Positions 10,401 through 22,058 of a stretch of DNA of 64,000 bases are shown here, in pieces. The first letter of the stretch is position 1, and the number at the start of each line of letters is the position of its first letter. Under the pieces are notes generated by a model that was given only the letters and a program-made list of their open reading frames with translations, did not search any database and was not told the DNA's origin. The stretch is from contig JAYKAV010000666.1 in the NCBI GenBank assembly GCA_035582835.1, positions 460,421 to 524,420 on the forward strand, read 5' to 3'. The position numbers and the translations under genes were made by a program. This stretch comes from Phoebastria nigripes. Taxonomy: Eukaryota > Chordata > Aves > Procellariiformes > Diomedeidae.

Positions 10401-13400
10401 CAGACTGGTGGTCAGATGAGAAACCCTTAAATTATACTTTCTTATGCATGAGATCTGCCATCTGATGTGCAAGTTACCTGTGAGAAGGAATCTTTCATTT
10501 TCAGTGTTACTGCAAAAGCTATGCTGACAAAAACTTACGAAGTAAGCTCTTAAAGTGAGTGCTTGCTTTAATATTGTATAAAGATCAACATTTGAATATA
10601 TGTTTTATTTTAATGAAAAGAAACAACGTACAATTTACACAGTCAGCTGTACTATTTTTCAGAGACAAGAGTTTATGGGTTGATACCTGTAACAGCTTGG
10701 CAATCACAGTTACCAGCAAAACTAACAGTAGCAGTAAACGCTAAAGCAAATCTGAAGCTGGCCTTTACAGTTTAAGAGCCAATTCCTGCAAATACTTACA
10801 GAGCTGTTTAATATAAAGCACGTCAATGTGTCTACTACTTCAGCGCAAATAGAAGCATATATGCATCTTTGCAGGATTGAAGCCCTGTTGTGCATTTCTT
10901 AAACAAATGTTTGTGTTTGAAGTATATATTATCATTTTCACAGTGTACAAAAGGCAGATATACCACCATGTCCTACAAATCACCAGGACAAACTTTAAAC
11001 ATTCCATTCATTGAAAACAGCTACAAAACCTTTTAATCGTACTAACTGATCCATTTGACTAGTTATGCAAAATAAGTTGCTGTTTCATTGCCCTCCCAAA
11101 TTTCTTGAATTACTCTTTCTTCTAGATCTTTTGTTAAATAGATTTACTAATTTTTTTGGTGATAGGATTTTTTTTAACGGTATGTCCGTACATTGTCTAG
11201 CACAATGGGCCCTGAACTTGCCTGAAATATCAATGGACAACAACCCCCCCCACCCCAAATCAACATTAAGGTAACAATAAGGTAATAATGTAGAACCAAG
11301 TAATTCTATGAGCCAAAAAAAGCCAACTATATTGCTGAAATATAATTTTAATGTTGAACTAGATGAAACTCGGTAGCAGTTACAAAAATCAGAAAGAAAT
11401 GCAAATTTTATTCAGTAACATTTATTTCCGTTTGACTGGATTGATCTTCTGTGACTGAGTACTGTTCCTCTTATATATATCTTAAACTTCAAACATTCAC
11501 TGGTGATATGCATTATCTCAAAACATCTTTATTTACCATGTGCTTACTTTTATAAATTTTACTCAGTCTAGCTCAATGCAATTTGATGATAAAGTAATAT
11601 GATCTAATGGCTAGGTGACATCAAAACGGGCAGATTTGCTCCCCTCTTCCATCTCTTCCCCTTCTGGACAAGTTATCAAGCCACCTTCTCTGTGCTGGCA
11701 CTGACACATGACAAATCTGTTCAGTGGAGCTAAATCAGCAGAAAATTATAAATTTTTTGGCAGAATTAGATTTTTCCTCATTTATCTCCACAAATTATTT
11801 CACTCTGTGGTCACATGAATGGCAGTGCTGATGCAAGGGCAGCAAGAGTACACGACTGAAGCAGGTGAAAAAGGAATTGCAGAAGAATTTTACCACTTTC
11901 AGTGGCAACTAGTCATTAGATCAGCATAGCTGTATCTTCAAACTATGCCTTTCAGTTCAAACTGAAAAGACAACAGGAGTTCTGCTTAAGCTAAGACTGA
12001 AAAATATATGTAATATAGCAATAAATAATGAAATGATATNTGAAGTACAGCAACTATATTCTTTCTTCTGTACTGCTAAAAGGCATTTTACTACTTATCG
12101 CCATACTTGGAAAGTACTTTAATCTTTAAAAGAATCCACATAATGGAAAAATGTTAATCAAAAGTATGATAAATTATAAACTGTATCTCTAAAGAAAATA
12201 AGCAAAAAGCCAATTAGTCCAGTGCTCCTCTTCAACAAACAGGTGGAAACATATCCAATTACCTTGGAAAAAGCCAATTAAAATAAAATGAATAATCTAA
12301 ATACCAGAACTAAATATTTCATTTTATAATTACCTTTCTCAAGAAGCTGGTTTTAACATAAACTGTGAAATAATGTCAATCTGTCACGTTTGCAAGCTTT
12401 ACAGACACCACAGTTGTTGCTCCGTTGCCTTTGTGTATATTGCAGTTTGCATTAGCAAGTAACCAATGTGACGTTAAACATGCCTGTTTCTGATAAGGGT
12501 TTTCAAACACCTGAATATTTGGTTTAAGTATATCAGAATAAAGATCAAGGTATATCAACAAAAGGAGTCTTATTCAGTCTTTTCAGTACAGGAATTTAAA
12601 AAAGAAGAAATATGACATAACGTGGCTTTATACACATGGTTAGCAGCATGTGACTATGCAGAATGTGAACATATGTACAAGAGGGACAGGAAGAAAAGAA
12701 GTCCTTTTGTTTGAAAAATCCACATGCAATCCAGGCATAACTGCAATTTTAATACTGAGAGAGTGGATGGGTATTAAAACTGTGCTGTCTTTTATGACAG
12801 ACATGAAAAAAGGAAAGCCATAAAATAGCACTCTTTCGGAGTTGCAGAGGGATATTGAGAACAATGTGTATGACAGAGAAGTATTCCTTTCTTAGAATCT
12901 CATGGAGCATGATGCAATTCTTTATTAATTAATTCAACTGAGCCTACATGACAGAACTGGGATTGAAATGACAACATATGAAAACATTTACTATATAATG
13001 TACTGGCATATAACTGGAAAAAAAGCAAGTTGATTTTTATGTATGTATAATTTAAACTTGAACAAAGCTGGACCTTGACTACATACAGCATAAATAAGAT
13101 TCATTAAAATGACCATAAGGCCTCAGCAGTAAGGACATCGTGNTACTAGCCTAGTCATGCTACTTTCTTCATTTGCAGGCAATCAGTACAGGAATGAGGC
13201 TTTTTGTAGCATGACAATGTCTCAAAGGAAATCCCATTATGATGAAAACGGGGATTAGAATATACCATCCTGATAAAGTGCAACCAAGTAATGTTAGTTT
13301 ATCGATGAACGAGACCCTTAATTTCAAACAATAGTGTGCTAGTAAGTACATATTGTTAGCCCAGGGAGTAATTTAATATATATATGAAAAATTCACATCT

Positions 13401-15939
13401 TAGAGGATTTAACACCTGAAGGATTTGTCTACGCTAGTGCTGTTTCTTGTTATCTTTTCACTCCACCCCTGGCCACTATCAGAGATAGAAGGCTAAGTAC
13501 ATGTTTAACCCCATTTGGCAGCTCTTAAGTTCTTGTGCTCATAGACCAAACCAAATTAAGACAGTAGCTTGTTGTGAGGTTTGCCACCATGAGAAAACAC
13601 TCCACTCCCTATTCTTTCTTACTAACACAGCAATTTTGGAAGCTAACATATCATTTTAATAATGCTAATGTGATTTTTCAAAAGCAGTTTGTTTAAATTA
13701 TCAAGTTTGCAAAGTCAAAATCAAGTAAAAACATAAATTTGCACATGCAGTTTTTATTTGACTTTAAGTACATGGATTCTGATAGACTTAGTGACGTAAT
13801 CATTTGTTTTTATGATTCCTCCAATTCACTCACTTCACTGAGCCAGAAATGTGCAGGGAAATGCAGGAAAAGAGAGAAGTCTCTCATGGCTAAGGTCTGC
13901 CTGCTGCCCCAGATAAATTGGATATCATTCTTGTCTGTCTTAAAATTCTGAAGTGGTATTGAATAAGTCATATCAACCAAAATTTTCCAGGAAAAACACA
14001 AACACTAGCCACACTTTCTAGATACCTGATTTGGAGCATCTGTGATCTGTTTTTGTAGTTTTTCCACTAACTGTTAATGCAGTCTGCTCTGAACATAGGA
14101 GATGCATTATAAAGATAAGTACTGTAAGTTATAGGAGTTTCATATTCCAAAACAGAACACCAAAATTCATTGTTACTTTGACACTTCAATCTTTGTGCCT
14201 CCTTTCTCCCTGTCTGATAAGGAACTGATGATATCCTTTGAACTTTCCAGACCAATGATATGAGTGTCATGAAGACTTACTACTTAAAGTGTGGAACCAA
14301 GTAAGATTCTGTAACGTCTGTTTATTATGGATGTTTATTATTGATGACTGCATCTTCAGAACAAAATTTGAATAAAGGTCCATACTTCAAACAAACAAGT
14401 CATATGAGTACTCCTCATTTTTGGTAGAGGCAGAGGTCACCTGAGAATAAAAGCACAATGCAAATAAGTGATACGTTGCAATGCATATATACCAAGTGGG
14501 TGAAAAAAGATGAGAATAGCTGGTTCTTGGTTCAGCCAAGTGCATGGCTTTTCATATTGTTTTAATGTTCAAACATTAAGTAAATATTTATGGAAAAAAG
14601 TGGGACAGGCATAGATATAACTCCAGTGTAAATGTGGCACACTATAGAAGAGAGATAAATAATTTGTCACAGGGCACAAGAGTAAATGCCATGCTGATCA
14701 GTGTTAGCAAAGTGAGGAAAGGTATGAGTATCTTTGTCTTTCCCTCGGTTAATCTATGCCTGGTTTAGACTGATTGACACTGCACTTTAAAGACAAAAAC
14801 TAAGTCATGAAATCCTTCAAATTATCATATTTGACTGAATTTTCATCCATTNATTTTACTCCACCTGCAGCACACTAGACAAGGTAATAATTTATGATAA
14901 TCATATGAAAATATACAATTAATATTCATCACCTCTCATTTCTCATCACTTTAGATGATCAGTAATGCAGAGTAAAAATGCTGTCAGATTTCTAATTGCT
15001 TTGTAATGGGCCTGAAATAGGGAAATCGTTAAAGACAAACAATCTGTCACTTGTCTGTTACCTTAACTATCTATCACTTAAAAAAAACCTCATTAAATAC
15101 ATTGCTAATGAACGACAAAAGACTGTACTCAGTGTGCCCAGATGTACCTTTTTAAACAATATTGTAAATTGCTTAAATAATTCCCAAGACATTTTCAATC
15201 ATTTTTGTGGAAATTTAATGGAAAACATATATTTTCAGTGCATGTTACATCTCATTTGTTCACATCATTATGACATTTAGTCTATCATATCCACATCTCC
15301 TGGGAGACAAAACTTTGTTTTTCTTTNTACTGTTGACAAATCTGACCCAATTAAAGCAAATTCTGGAAGAACGTAACATTCAGATCTCTGACACCTTTCT
15401 CTTAAAAAAAATGAAAAAAAAAAAAAATCAGTTTTAAATAATCCTATCTCTTCCAATGATTTTTAATATCTAGATTAAAAAAGAAGCCCAACATTGTTCA
15501 AGGTTGAACAAATTATTTTATCTTTCACAGATAAAACAATTGTTCCCAAGAGATAGAATTTAGAATTTTCACTTACACCATTCTTTTGAGTCAGCTGTCT
15601 ACTATAGCTCTGACAGAAAACTTTGTTTGAAAAAAAACTCTTCTCACTGTACTGACTTAAAAAGTCAGAATGAAAACAGTACGCCAGAAGGCATATTAGT
15701 GAGACCCCATAGTGAAATACTGTATTATTAATTGCCACATTAATTAATTAATTACTCTTACTAATTGCCACATTAAAAAGTTGGAAAAATGAAGAAAGAA
15801 CAACTACAAAAACCATTTAAGAAAAAAACATCTATCTGTGCGTGACTTAAACATGCTCAGTCTCTTAAATTTATCAAAACCAAATAAATATTCAGTGCTT
15901 GTTTATGTCAGTATGCTAAAACACCACAATTTAAGGCAA
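4418..15939 (-). other. DCDC1 intronic DNA
   Basis: This is AT-rich sequence between the candidate 5' exons and exon A. The human N-terminal coding exon (region YKYILNDLPREF) was looked for and not found. A GC-rich segment at about 8.40-9.08 kb is listed separately. Otherwise I see only short low-complexity tracts and a small gttcagaa repeat at 4500-4548. Confidence 0.5.
8400..9080. repeat. GC-rich segment, probably repeat-derived, unidentified
   Basis: About 680 bp with GC far above its flanks, rich in degenerate ctgacc/ccttggcc-type words. Short open frames occur on both strands, none with a recognisable product. Composition and abrupt edges suggest an inserted element (possibly an old LTR). 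I could not find matching target duplications or TG...CA ends. Two isolated Ns (8504, 8834) fall here. Confidence 0.4.
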
Positions 15940-16195
15940 AAGGTGTAAGAAGAATTGATGGCTGGAAATAGAAGCCAGGCAAATTCAAGTTTAGAATTAG
16001 GGACAATTTTTAACAGTAGGATGATTAGCTGTTGAAGCAGCCTTCTCACAAGTGAGGAGTTTTCCATCTTTTAATATTGACAGTCAGACAGAGTATACTG
16101 GACTCAGAACAGTCCCGTAATTCATAAAAATTCAGACTAGATGATCTAGTCCTTTCTTCAGGCTTTATTCCCATGAATCCTATTTCTTCTCAGTT
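15940..16195 (+). mobile_element. old CR1-type LINE 3' fragment
   Basis: The order of words matches the 3' end of ancient CR1/L3-like elements of reptiles and birds: ggctggaaatagaagccagg, aaattcaagttt, tttttaacagtaggatgatt, a gaagcagccttc block, then gactagatgatctagtc and a tcctttct...ccatgaatc tail. It is 5'-truncated and strongly diverged, with no coding capacity. Confidence 0.7.
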
Positions 16196-16848
16196 ACAAG
16201 ACAAACAAGAAAGCAGGGAAGACTATGCTTTCAGAAAACCATTAATTAAATAAATAAACAAGTGAGCTAACAGACCAATTCAGGTGTAGTGCTTTGTATC
16301 AAGAAGAGCACTACAGTGTATGCTGAAGTTTAACAAACCGAAGTGCTGTCCAGATAGGGACATATTTGTCTGGATAGGAATTATACTAAAGAACTTTGCC
16401 TTTCCAACTAGAAAAAGGTATTTGTTGCAACAATTGTAATTTCTCAAATATTTTGAATATTCTAGATGCTAAGTAATCTTAGAAAGACTTGCCTTCTGAT
16501 TTTTATATAACCTGTTCATTGCTCTTTTGTACACCTATATAGCAATATAAAACCAATACAAACAAAAAAACCCAAAAAAACTTTACTACTCTGAACAACA
16601 CTTTGAAAAATACCAATTGTCTACAGAAGTAAAAAATGTAGTTAAAATCAAAGAAGTCTGGATGTTTCAGCAATTTCTTAAAAGAATAAAATAACAAGGG
16701 GCCACTCCATTGTTTGTACTCATTTTTATTGTATTAATATGTACACAGTAGTCCAGTTAATTCCTTAAATAATTATTTTCCTCTACTTGAAACATGATGA
16801 CAACATGACATCATGTCCTCTATGACAACACAGCACAATATTATGTGA

Positions 16849-16853
16849 CAGTT
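16849..16853. repeat. target-site duplication, left copy (CAGTT)
   Basis: Identical to 17436-17440 on the other side of the solo LTR. Confidence 0.85.
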
Positions 16854-17435
16854 TGTCCTGGTTTCAGCTGGGATAGAGTTAATTTTCTTCCTAGTAGCTG
16901 GTATAGTGCTATGTTTTGGATTTAGTATGAGAATAATGTTGATAGCACACTGATGTTTTAGTTGTCGCTAAGTAGTGTTTACACTAGTCAAGGACTTTTC
17001 AGCTCCCCATGCTCTGTCAGGTGCACAAGAAGCTGGGAGGGAGCATAGCCAGGACAGCTGACCCAAACTGGCCAACAGGGTATTCCATACCATATGATGT
17101 CATGCTCGGTATATAAAGTTGGGGGAAGAAGGAGGAAGGGGGGGACATTCGGAGTGATGGTGTTTGTCTTCCCAAGTAACTGTTACGGGTGATGGAGCCC
17201 TGCTTTCCTGGAGATGGCTGAACACCTGCCTGCCAATGAATTGTGAATGAATGAATGAATTCCTTGTTTTGCTTTGCTTGCATGCGCGGCTTTTGCTTTA
17301 CCTATTAAACTGTCTTTATCTCAACCCATGAGTTTTCTCACTTTTACCCTTCCAACTATCTCCCCCATCCCACCGGGGGGGAGTCGGCGAGCGTCTGGGT
17401 GGTGCTTAGTTGCTGGCTGGGGTTAAACCACGACA
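16854..17435 (+). mobile_element. solo LTR of an avian endogenous retrovirus (ERVL-like)
   Basis: A 582-bp element starts TGTCCTGG and ends CCACGACA (terminal inverted repeat 7 of 8). It is flanked by a perfect 5-bp target duplication CAGTT (16849-16853 and 17436-17440). Inside, on the plus strand, are a TATA box (TATATAAAG, 17110-17118) and, about 190 bp later, an ATTAAA poly(A) signal (17304-17309), giving a U3-R-U5 order. The opening words (gtttcagctgggatagagtt) are ones I know from a family widespread in neoavian genomes. A 5-bp duplication fits ERVL/class III or some class I elements. No internal viral genes are present, so it is a recombined solo LTR lying antisense in the DCDC1 intron. 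Confidence 0.9.
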
Positions 17436-17440
17436 CAGTT
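17436..17440. repeat. target-site duplication, right copy (CAGTT)
   Basis: Identical to 16849-16853. Together they mark the retroviral integration. Confidence 0.85.
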
Positions 17441-19720
17441 TTAAATAAAGCATCTACTAAAATGTTAAATATTCTCACAAAAATGTCTAAAATACCCAAC
17501 CTACATATAAATTATCTTACATTAAACAAGACAAGAAAACTTTTTAGCATCTTTAGGTGTCGAGCTCCAGTGAAATTAATAGCACCTATACATTCTTACA
17601 TAATGGTTTGTTTAAGATACCTAAGCAACTAATGAAGCCTGGTTTCCTACAGACGTGGGTCCTATACCTCCCATTCTGGGACAACAGTCCCAGATCTTCT
17701 CCATGACTTCATTGTCTGTCTCCACACTTTCATGGTAAATTCTTCACATTTGCCTTGTCACTTACCTATTTTTGTTTTACTGTCAGAAGGGGAAAAAGCA
17801 GCAAATCCTACGGCTAGTTTGAACTATATGCTGACTTACCAGCCAGCAGCTGCCAAAAGCAATAGGTAGCGTTTGAGTTCAGTCTGTTTTGCCCTGCTAT
17901 CTCTCCCCTACATACCCATTGATTTTAACAAATCTTGAACTAACTTAATTTTGATACCTCTAACAATGAAAGATTATCAAATTGGCTTGAGATTGATCAA
18001 CAGCTTCAAAAGTCATTACGACCAGACAGAGTATGATTAGCTAAGACTAACCCAAACATAACATTGTGATTTCTGAAACTGGATAGATTAAAATTAAAAG
18101 AGAGACTGAGACACAAAGATTATAATACCAGACAAGGTCAGATAATCCTGCAGTAATTTCATTTCATAATTTATGCATTTTGCAGCCCACGAACACCAAA
18201 CCGTTATATTAAAACAGCCTGTTTTCTTTTACTTTAGCATGACTGCTGAACATGCAGAAAAGAATGAGTGTTTCACCTCCAAAATTGTTCCACTGACTTC
18301 AGAGATAATTCCTTAACATTTATAGTTAATTTTATATTGAACAACTAATTACAGATAATTATACTATTGGATACAAATGCTCACAATTTTTCAAATAACT
18401 TAGAGTTTAAACTACGTTACGAGCTGGCTTCAAGCACCAATCCTATAACAAGTTAAAATGGAAAAACTCTATATGCAACATTTAAGAATTTTGGGCATAA
18501 AGGATAAAAATGGCTATTGTAAATGTATCCAGTCTGTAAGAGGATATTAACCACTTGTGGTAAAAGCACAGGTGTAAGTAACCAATCTCTAAGACATCAC
18601 CGCATCTTTTACAATTTTCCTTTTAATTTTCCACCCTTTCACAACAACAGTACTTGTTCACATATCAGACCCAATCAATGGCTGAGGGGAATATATTAAG
18701 TATTGGGCCATTCCAAGTTATATGTGGGCTGATTACAAGCCAAAATGAAGAAGGTAACTCATGCAATCATACTGAAACCTTTGCCTGAGAGGTAAATTCT
18801 AATTTCAAAAGGGACTATGTAAATTAGCTCACACTTGATACATCTTATCTATAATTCAATGATTTCAGTGAAATATATAATTACTCACACTGATGCTGCA
18901 GAAGTTAACACCGCATTGACAGAGGGAGCTGGATTGTTCCAGGGCTCATACATGTACTGCCCAAGTGCAAAGACAAGTCTCTCTCCCTTTTGGCAACTGT
19001 GGACACTCATGTTACAAATTTGACCTCACCTACAAAAGTGCAGAAAAGGGCAAAATACTAACCTACTGCCTATTTTGTAGAGACATTGATGACCAGGATA
19101 GACAAAAAACAGACTGACGCACAGGTCTTGAGTAGTTTTGTAGATTAGATGTTTTTCTCACCTACCCAGAAAGTCTCTCGCTTCTCTACCATCCGTGTTA
19201 AAATTTAAATAAATTCTCCATGTTTATTTTTCAGCCCTGGTTGTCCCACACCCTTCCTGCACTGGTGGTTAATGGGAACAATATGCCAGGAACAACACTC
19301 CCAGTTTTTCCCACCAATGTCTGTACAGCCTGGCTGCTGCTGTACTTAAACAGTTCAAAGGGTATGAAAAATGACAAAAAGTTGCTTTAATGCTAACATG
19401 TTGCATAAAAATATTGTCAAAAGAAGTATGCTACACATTTAAAAGTATAGCGTGAACTGAGTTTGTCTAGACTAATATTTAGGGATTTTGCTAACTAGGA
19501 TTGACTGAGATTACAAAAACTGAAGTCTACAGCACCAACCTAAGCTTTTTTTTTTTTTTCCCCAGAGGAAACGTTTTTACATTATTAAAAGTCTGCTTCC
19601 TGAGCTTAATTTTTTTCATTAAGAAAATGTTCTTCCTTCCCCTTTAGGACAAGTACTTTCTCGAAAGAAACCATCGTCTTATTCAGCTCACAGGGTCGAG
19701 ACAAATCGTAAGGGAGGCGA
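17441..19720. other. intronic DNA between the LTR and the CpG island
   Basis: Apart from the candidate minus-strand exon at 18889-19029, no gene or recognisable repeat is seen. Confidence 0.5.
18889..19029 (-). other. candidate 5' coding exon on the DCDC1 strand
   Basis: On the minus strand, an acceptor (acttttgtag, just above 19029) and a strong donor GTGAGT (18888-18883) bound 141 bp. An ATG at 19008-19010 opens 40 codons plus 2 nt, running MSVHSCQKGERLVFALG and then QYMYEPWNNPAPSVNAVL, with no stop. The 2-nt overhang is phase-compatible with the next recognised DCDC1 exon at 4417. I do not recognise similarity to the human DCDC1 N-terminus, so this is an inference from splice sites and open frame only. 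Confidence 0.3.
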
Positions 19721-19916
19721 GGAGGCAGGACAGTCACCGTTATCCCCGCGGTTTTCTCCTCAGACACACGCTGCCTGGAGCAGCTGGGCAGAGAGAATCT
19801 GACGCCGTGTGTCGACCGTATGCCGAGCCGATGCCTAGAGTGCCGGCGGGCCCGCGGTTCCCCGGTGTCGGAGCTAAGCTCTGCCTCCGGGGCGGCGGCG
19901 GGGGGAGGCCTGCAAC

Positions 19917-20092
19917 GAGGGAAGGCAAAATGGACCCGGCGCCCCCGGGTCTTCCCGCACCTGGAGGTGGAGTCCCTGAGGGGAGAGGGAGTGTCGGGCG
20001 GCCCGCAGTCCCGCGTAGTGAGGGAGGGAGGGCAAAGTGGACCCCGGTGTCTTCTCGCACCTGGAGATGGAATCCCGGAGGGGAAAATGGAG
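19917..20092. repeat. imperfect 107-bp tandem duplication in the promoter island
   Basis: A segment starting ggcaaaatggacccgg at 19924 recurs 107 bp later at 20031 as ggcaaagtggaccccgg. Both copies continue with cgcacctggagrtgga and a similar gaggggaa/gagggga end, so nearly two copies are present with about 15-20% divergence by eye. Confidence 0.65.
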
Positions 20093-20161
20093 GTGAAAAG
20101 ATGTTCCCGCTCGCCCCGGGCCGGGAGCGAGCGCTGGAGGGCGGCCGGGGCCGTTACTTAC

Positions 20162-20208
20162 TGAGCCCGGCGGCGGTCTCGCAGCACCGGAGCGCCGCCG
20201 GTCGCCAT
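20162..20208 (-). other. candidate minus-strand first exon (DCDC1 side)
   Basis: A perfect minus-strand donor, TCA|GTAAGT, lies at 20164-20156. Reading inward, an ATG in a strong context (GCCATGG, 20206-20208) opens 15 codons before the donor. If this exon joined the candidate exon ending at 19029, the frame would stop at once (CA|G TGA). It is therefore more likely a non-coding exon with a short upstream frame. The upstream boundary is unknown, so the start given is only the ATG. Confidence 0.4.
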
Positions 20209-20214
20209 GGAGAC
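20201..20214. promoter_or_regulatory. RFX X-box-like palindrome
   Basis: GTCGCCATGGAGAC resembles the X-box GTTGCCATGGCAAC (11 of 14 positions, intact central CCATGG). It lies in the CpG island just 5' of the minus-strand donor. X-boxes are bound by RFX factors and are common in ciliary gene promoters. The CCATGG core also creates an ATG on each strand. Confidence 0.4.
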
Positions 20215-20299
20215 GGCGTCGGGCCTCGGCCACGGCTCCGCTTCCTGGCGGTGCCAACGCTACTACTGTCCGGGCGGAAACAGGCACGGCGGCTCCGTA

Positions 20300-20427
20300 A
20301 GCCACACGCACCGCTGCCCCCCCGCCACACTAAAGGCGCAAGGCGCCACGCGGAGGGGCTGTTTCCCGCCGGACGAGTTATCCCGGGCACCGGCCGCCTC
20401 CATCGACGGGCCGGCGGTGTGGGGCAG
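20300..20427 (+). other. DNAJC24: candidate non-coding exon 1 of DNAJC24
   Basis: Exon 2 starts at an acceptor and has only 33 nt of 5' UTR, so an upstream exon is required. The best plus-strand donor in the island is CAG|GTGGGT at 20425-20433. The exon's 5' end is a guess from the head-to-head layout. Other donors are possible, for example CGA|GTGAGC near 20885. Confidence 0.35.
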
Positions 20428-21917
20428 GTGGGTGCTCGCTCGCTGTCGCCGCGGGGTCGTCTGCTGGAGGGGGCCGGCGGTCTCGCGCCACCGTCCGTTG
20501 GCGGTAGCGGCCGCGGGGGGGAGGTTCTCGCGCCCCAGCCGCCGTGCTGTGGCGGCGGGAAGCCTCCGGCGGCCTCCCTGGCCTCCCTCTGCGGGTCCTG
20601 TCGGCCTCCTCCCGCTGTCGAGGTCTGTGCGTCNCGCCTGCCGCCGTGTCGGTCGGCGCGGAGCCGTTGCTGTGGGGTGGGTCCGCAATGGCGCACTTCG
20701 TCCTGAGCGGTGGGCTGTGGCGGGGAAGCATGGCCCCGGGCAGCGCTTGTGTTTTTAAAAACCCTTGTGGGTTCCCTAGGGAGAAAGGGGCATTCGTGGA
20801 GAAGGGTGTGGAGGTGGGAGGGGCGGGCATGCATGTGTGCGTGGTGCTTCCCCAGAGGAAGAGGGGGGACTGCCCTGCAGTCGAGTGAGCCCTCTTTCTG
20901 GTTGTAGCTCTGCGAAGTTTGAAAAACATACTTTTCTTCTGCCGTGAAAAACGGATTTTTTCTGTAGTGTGACTGTAGTCACCAGAAACCAGTTGTAGTG
21001 CTGAAATAGAAAAAAATCCTTTTTCTTTCTTTCGACAGTAAAAAAAGACTTAGGGAACTTGCGAACTCTTCCCTCCTGAGAGACAGTGTTATTTTTTATC
21101 AGAAAGTTCATGATAAATCAGCTACTCTAAGCTTGGGATTTCAGTATACCTAAGAATCTGCTTGAAGCTCAAGTGTTACCGTGCTGTTATTGGCATTTAA
21201 TTCTCCTGTTTATTTTTTTTCATTCTGGGTCATTAGCTTGATGATAGATGGCCAAAAATAAAAAGCACCGAACTAGTTAGGTTTTACTTGGTGACCTGCA
21301 CTAACTGTATATGCTTTCGTTCATTTTTGTTTGTTTGTTTTTATATGCTCTTCTACTGTAATGTTTAAAAAGTTAAGCCTTCTTACCCAGCAGGATGAAG
21401 GGCGGTCCATACTGTGAATATCATTGTGTAAAACCCAAGCCATACCTTTTCGTCTTCCTGCATGTATGTCATTCCAGAATTGACAAAATGTCACACTTTT
21501 ATGTACCTCATTTTTTCATATGTTAAGTACAGTATTGCTTCAAAATACAAAGTCTATATTTTAACAAGAGCATTTATAGAAAGTGTATGTATAACATGGG
21601 TAGGTTCAAAATAGTTCAGACAGTTAAAACGTGAAATGATTTTAAAGGAGTATGGACAGCTTCTGAAACATGATATACCAAGTAACTGGGACAGGAAACA
21701 CAGCATAACTTAAATCACATATGACAATCTACGGGGTGGAATGGCCAGGTGAATTAAGCTGGTTTTTCGCACAGTAGATCTTATGTAGGTGTGTAGATGT
21801 GCTTGAGGGCTACAATCTATTTCATGATCCTGTAGTTTGTCATATTTCCTCATTTTTGCTTTTTTTAACTGTTTCTCTTTCAAATTNTAATTATATTTAT
21901 TTAATTTTCTTACGCAG

Positions 21918-22058
21918 TGCTAAGAAAGTAATTTCAAAGCCATTCAGATTATGGCCTTTGAAAGGATAACACAAAAGGACTGGTACAAAATCCTGGGTGC
22001 AAAGCCATCGGACAGTCTGGCAGAACTAAAACAGAAGTACCAAAAACTTGCTTTACTA
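21918..22058 (+). CDS. DNAJC24: DNAJC24 exon 2: start codon and J-domain helices I-II
   Basis: The exon opens after the acceptor cag at 21915-21917, with 33 nt of 5' UTR, then ATG at 21951. Coding runs 21951-22058, 36 codons, ending exactly before a strong donor GTAAGT at 22059. It encodes MAFERITQKDWYKILGA and then a lysine-rich helix ending KQKYQKLALL, the characteristic N-terminal half of a J domain (D-W-Y-x-I-L-G, then helix II). The start is fixed by homology to the human protein, which has the same length before the HPD exon junction. The junction is phase 0. No other upstream in-frame ATG lies in this exon. Confidence 0.95.

Larger units (their letters stand above)
19720..20890. promoter_or_regulatory. 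CpG island: bidirectional DCDC1/DNAJC24 promoter
   Basis: GC content and CpG density rise sharply from about 19.72 kb to 20.89 kb against an AT-rich background. There is no TATA box near the probable start sites. The region lies between minus-strand DCDC1 exons and the plus-strand first coding exon of DNAJC24, the head-to-head arrangement known in human. Sites seen: TTTCCCGC (E2F type) at 20362-20369, an ETS-type CTTCCTG near 20241, and an RFX X-box-like palindrome at 20201-20214. The long open frames here on both strands are a by-product of high GC, not genes. Confidence 0.8.

Noticed and set aside
20206..20209. Strong-context ATG on both strands (CCATGG) as translation starts
   Set aside because: The plus-strand frame has no link to DNAJC24, whose start is fixed at 21951. 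The minus-strand frame meets a donor after 15 codons and would stop at once in the only candidate next exon.
19807..20929. Long open frames on both strands in the CpG island (up to 299 codons)
   Set aside because: Stop codons are rare in GC-rich DNA. The products are Gly/Arg/Pro-rich without domain features, frames overlap on both strands, and the region is a promoter island.
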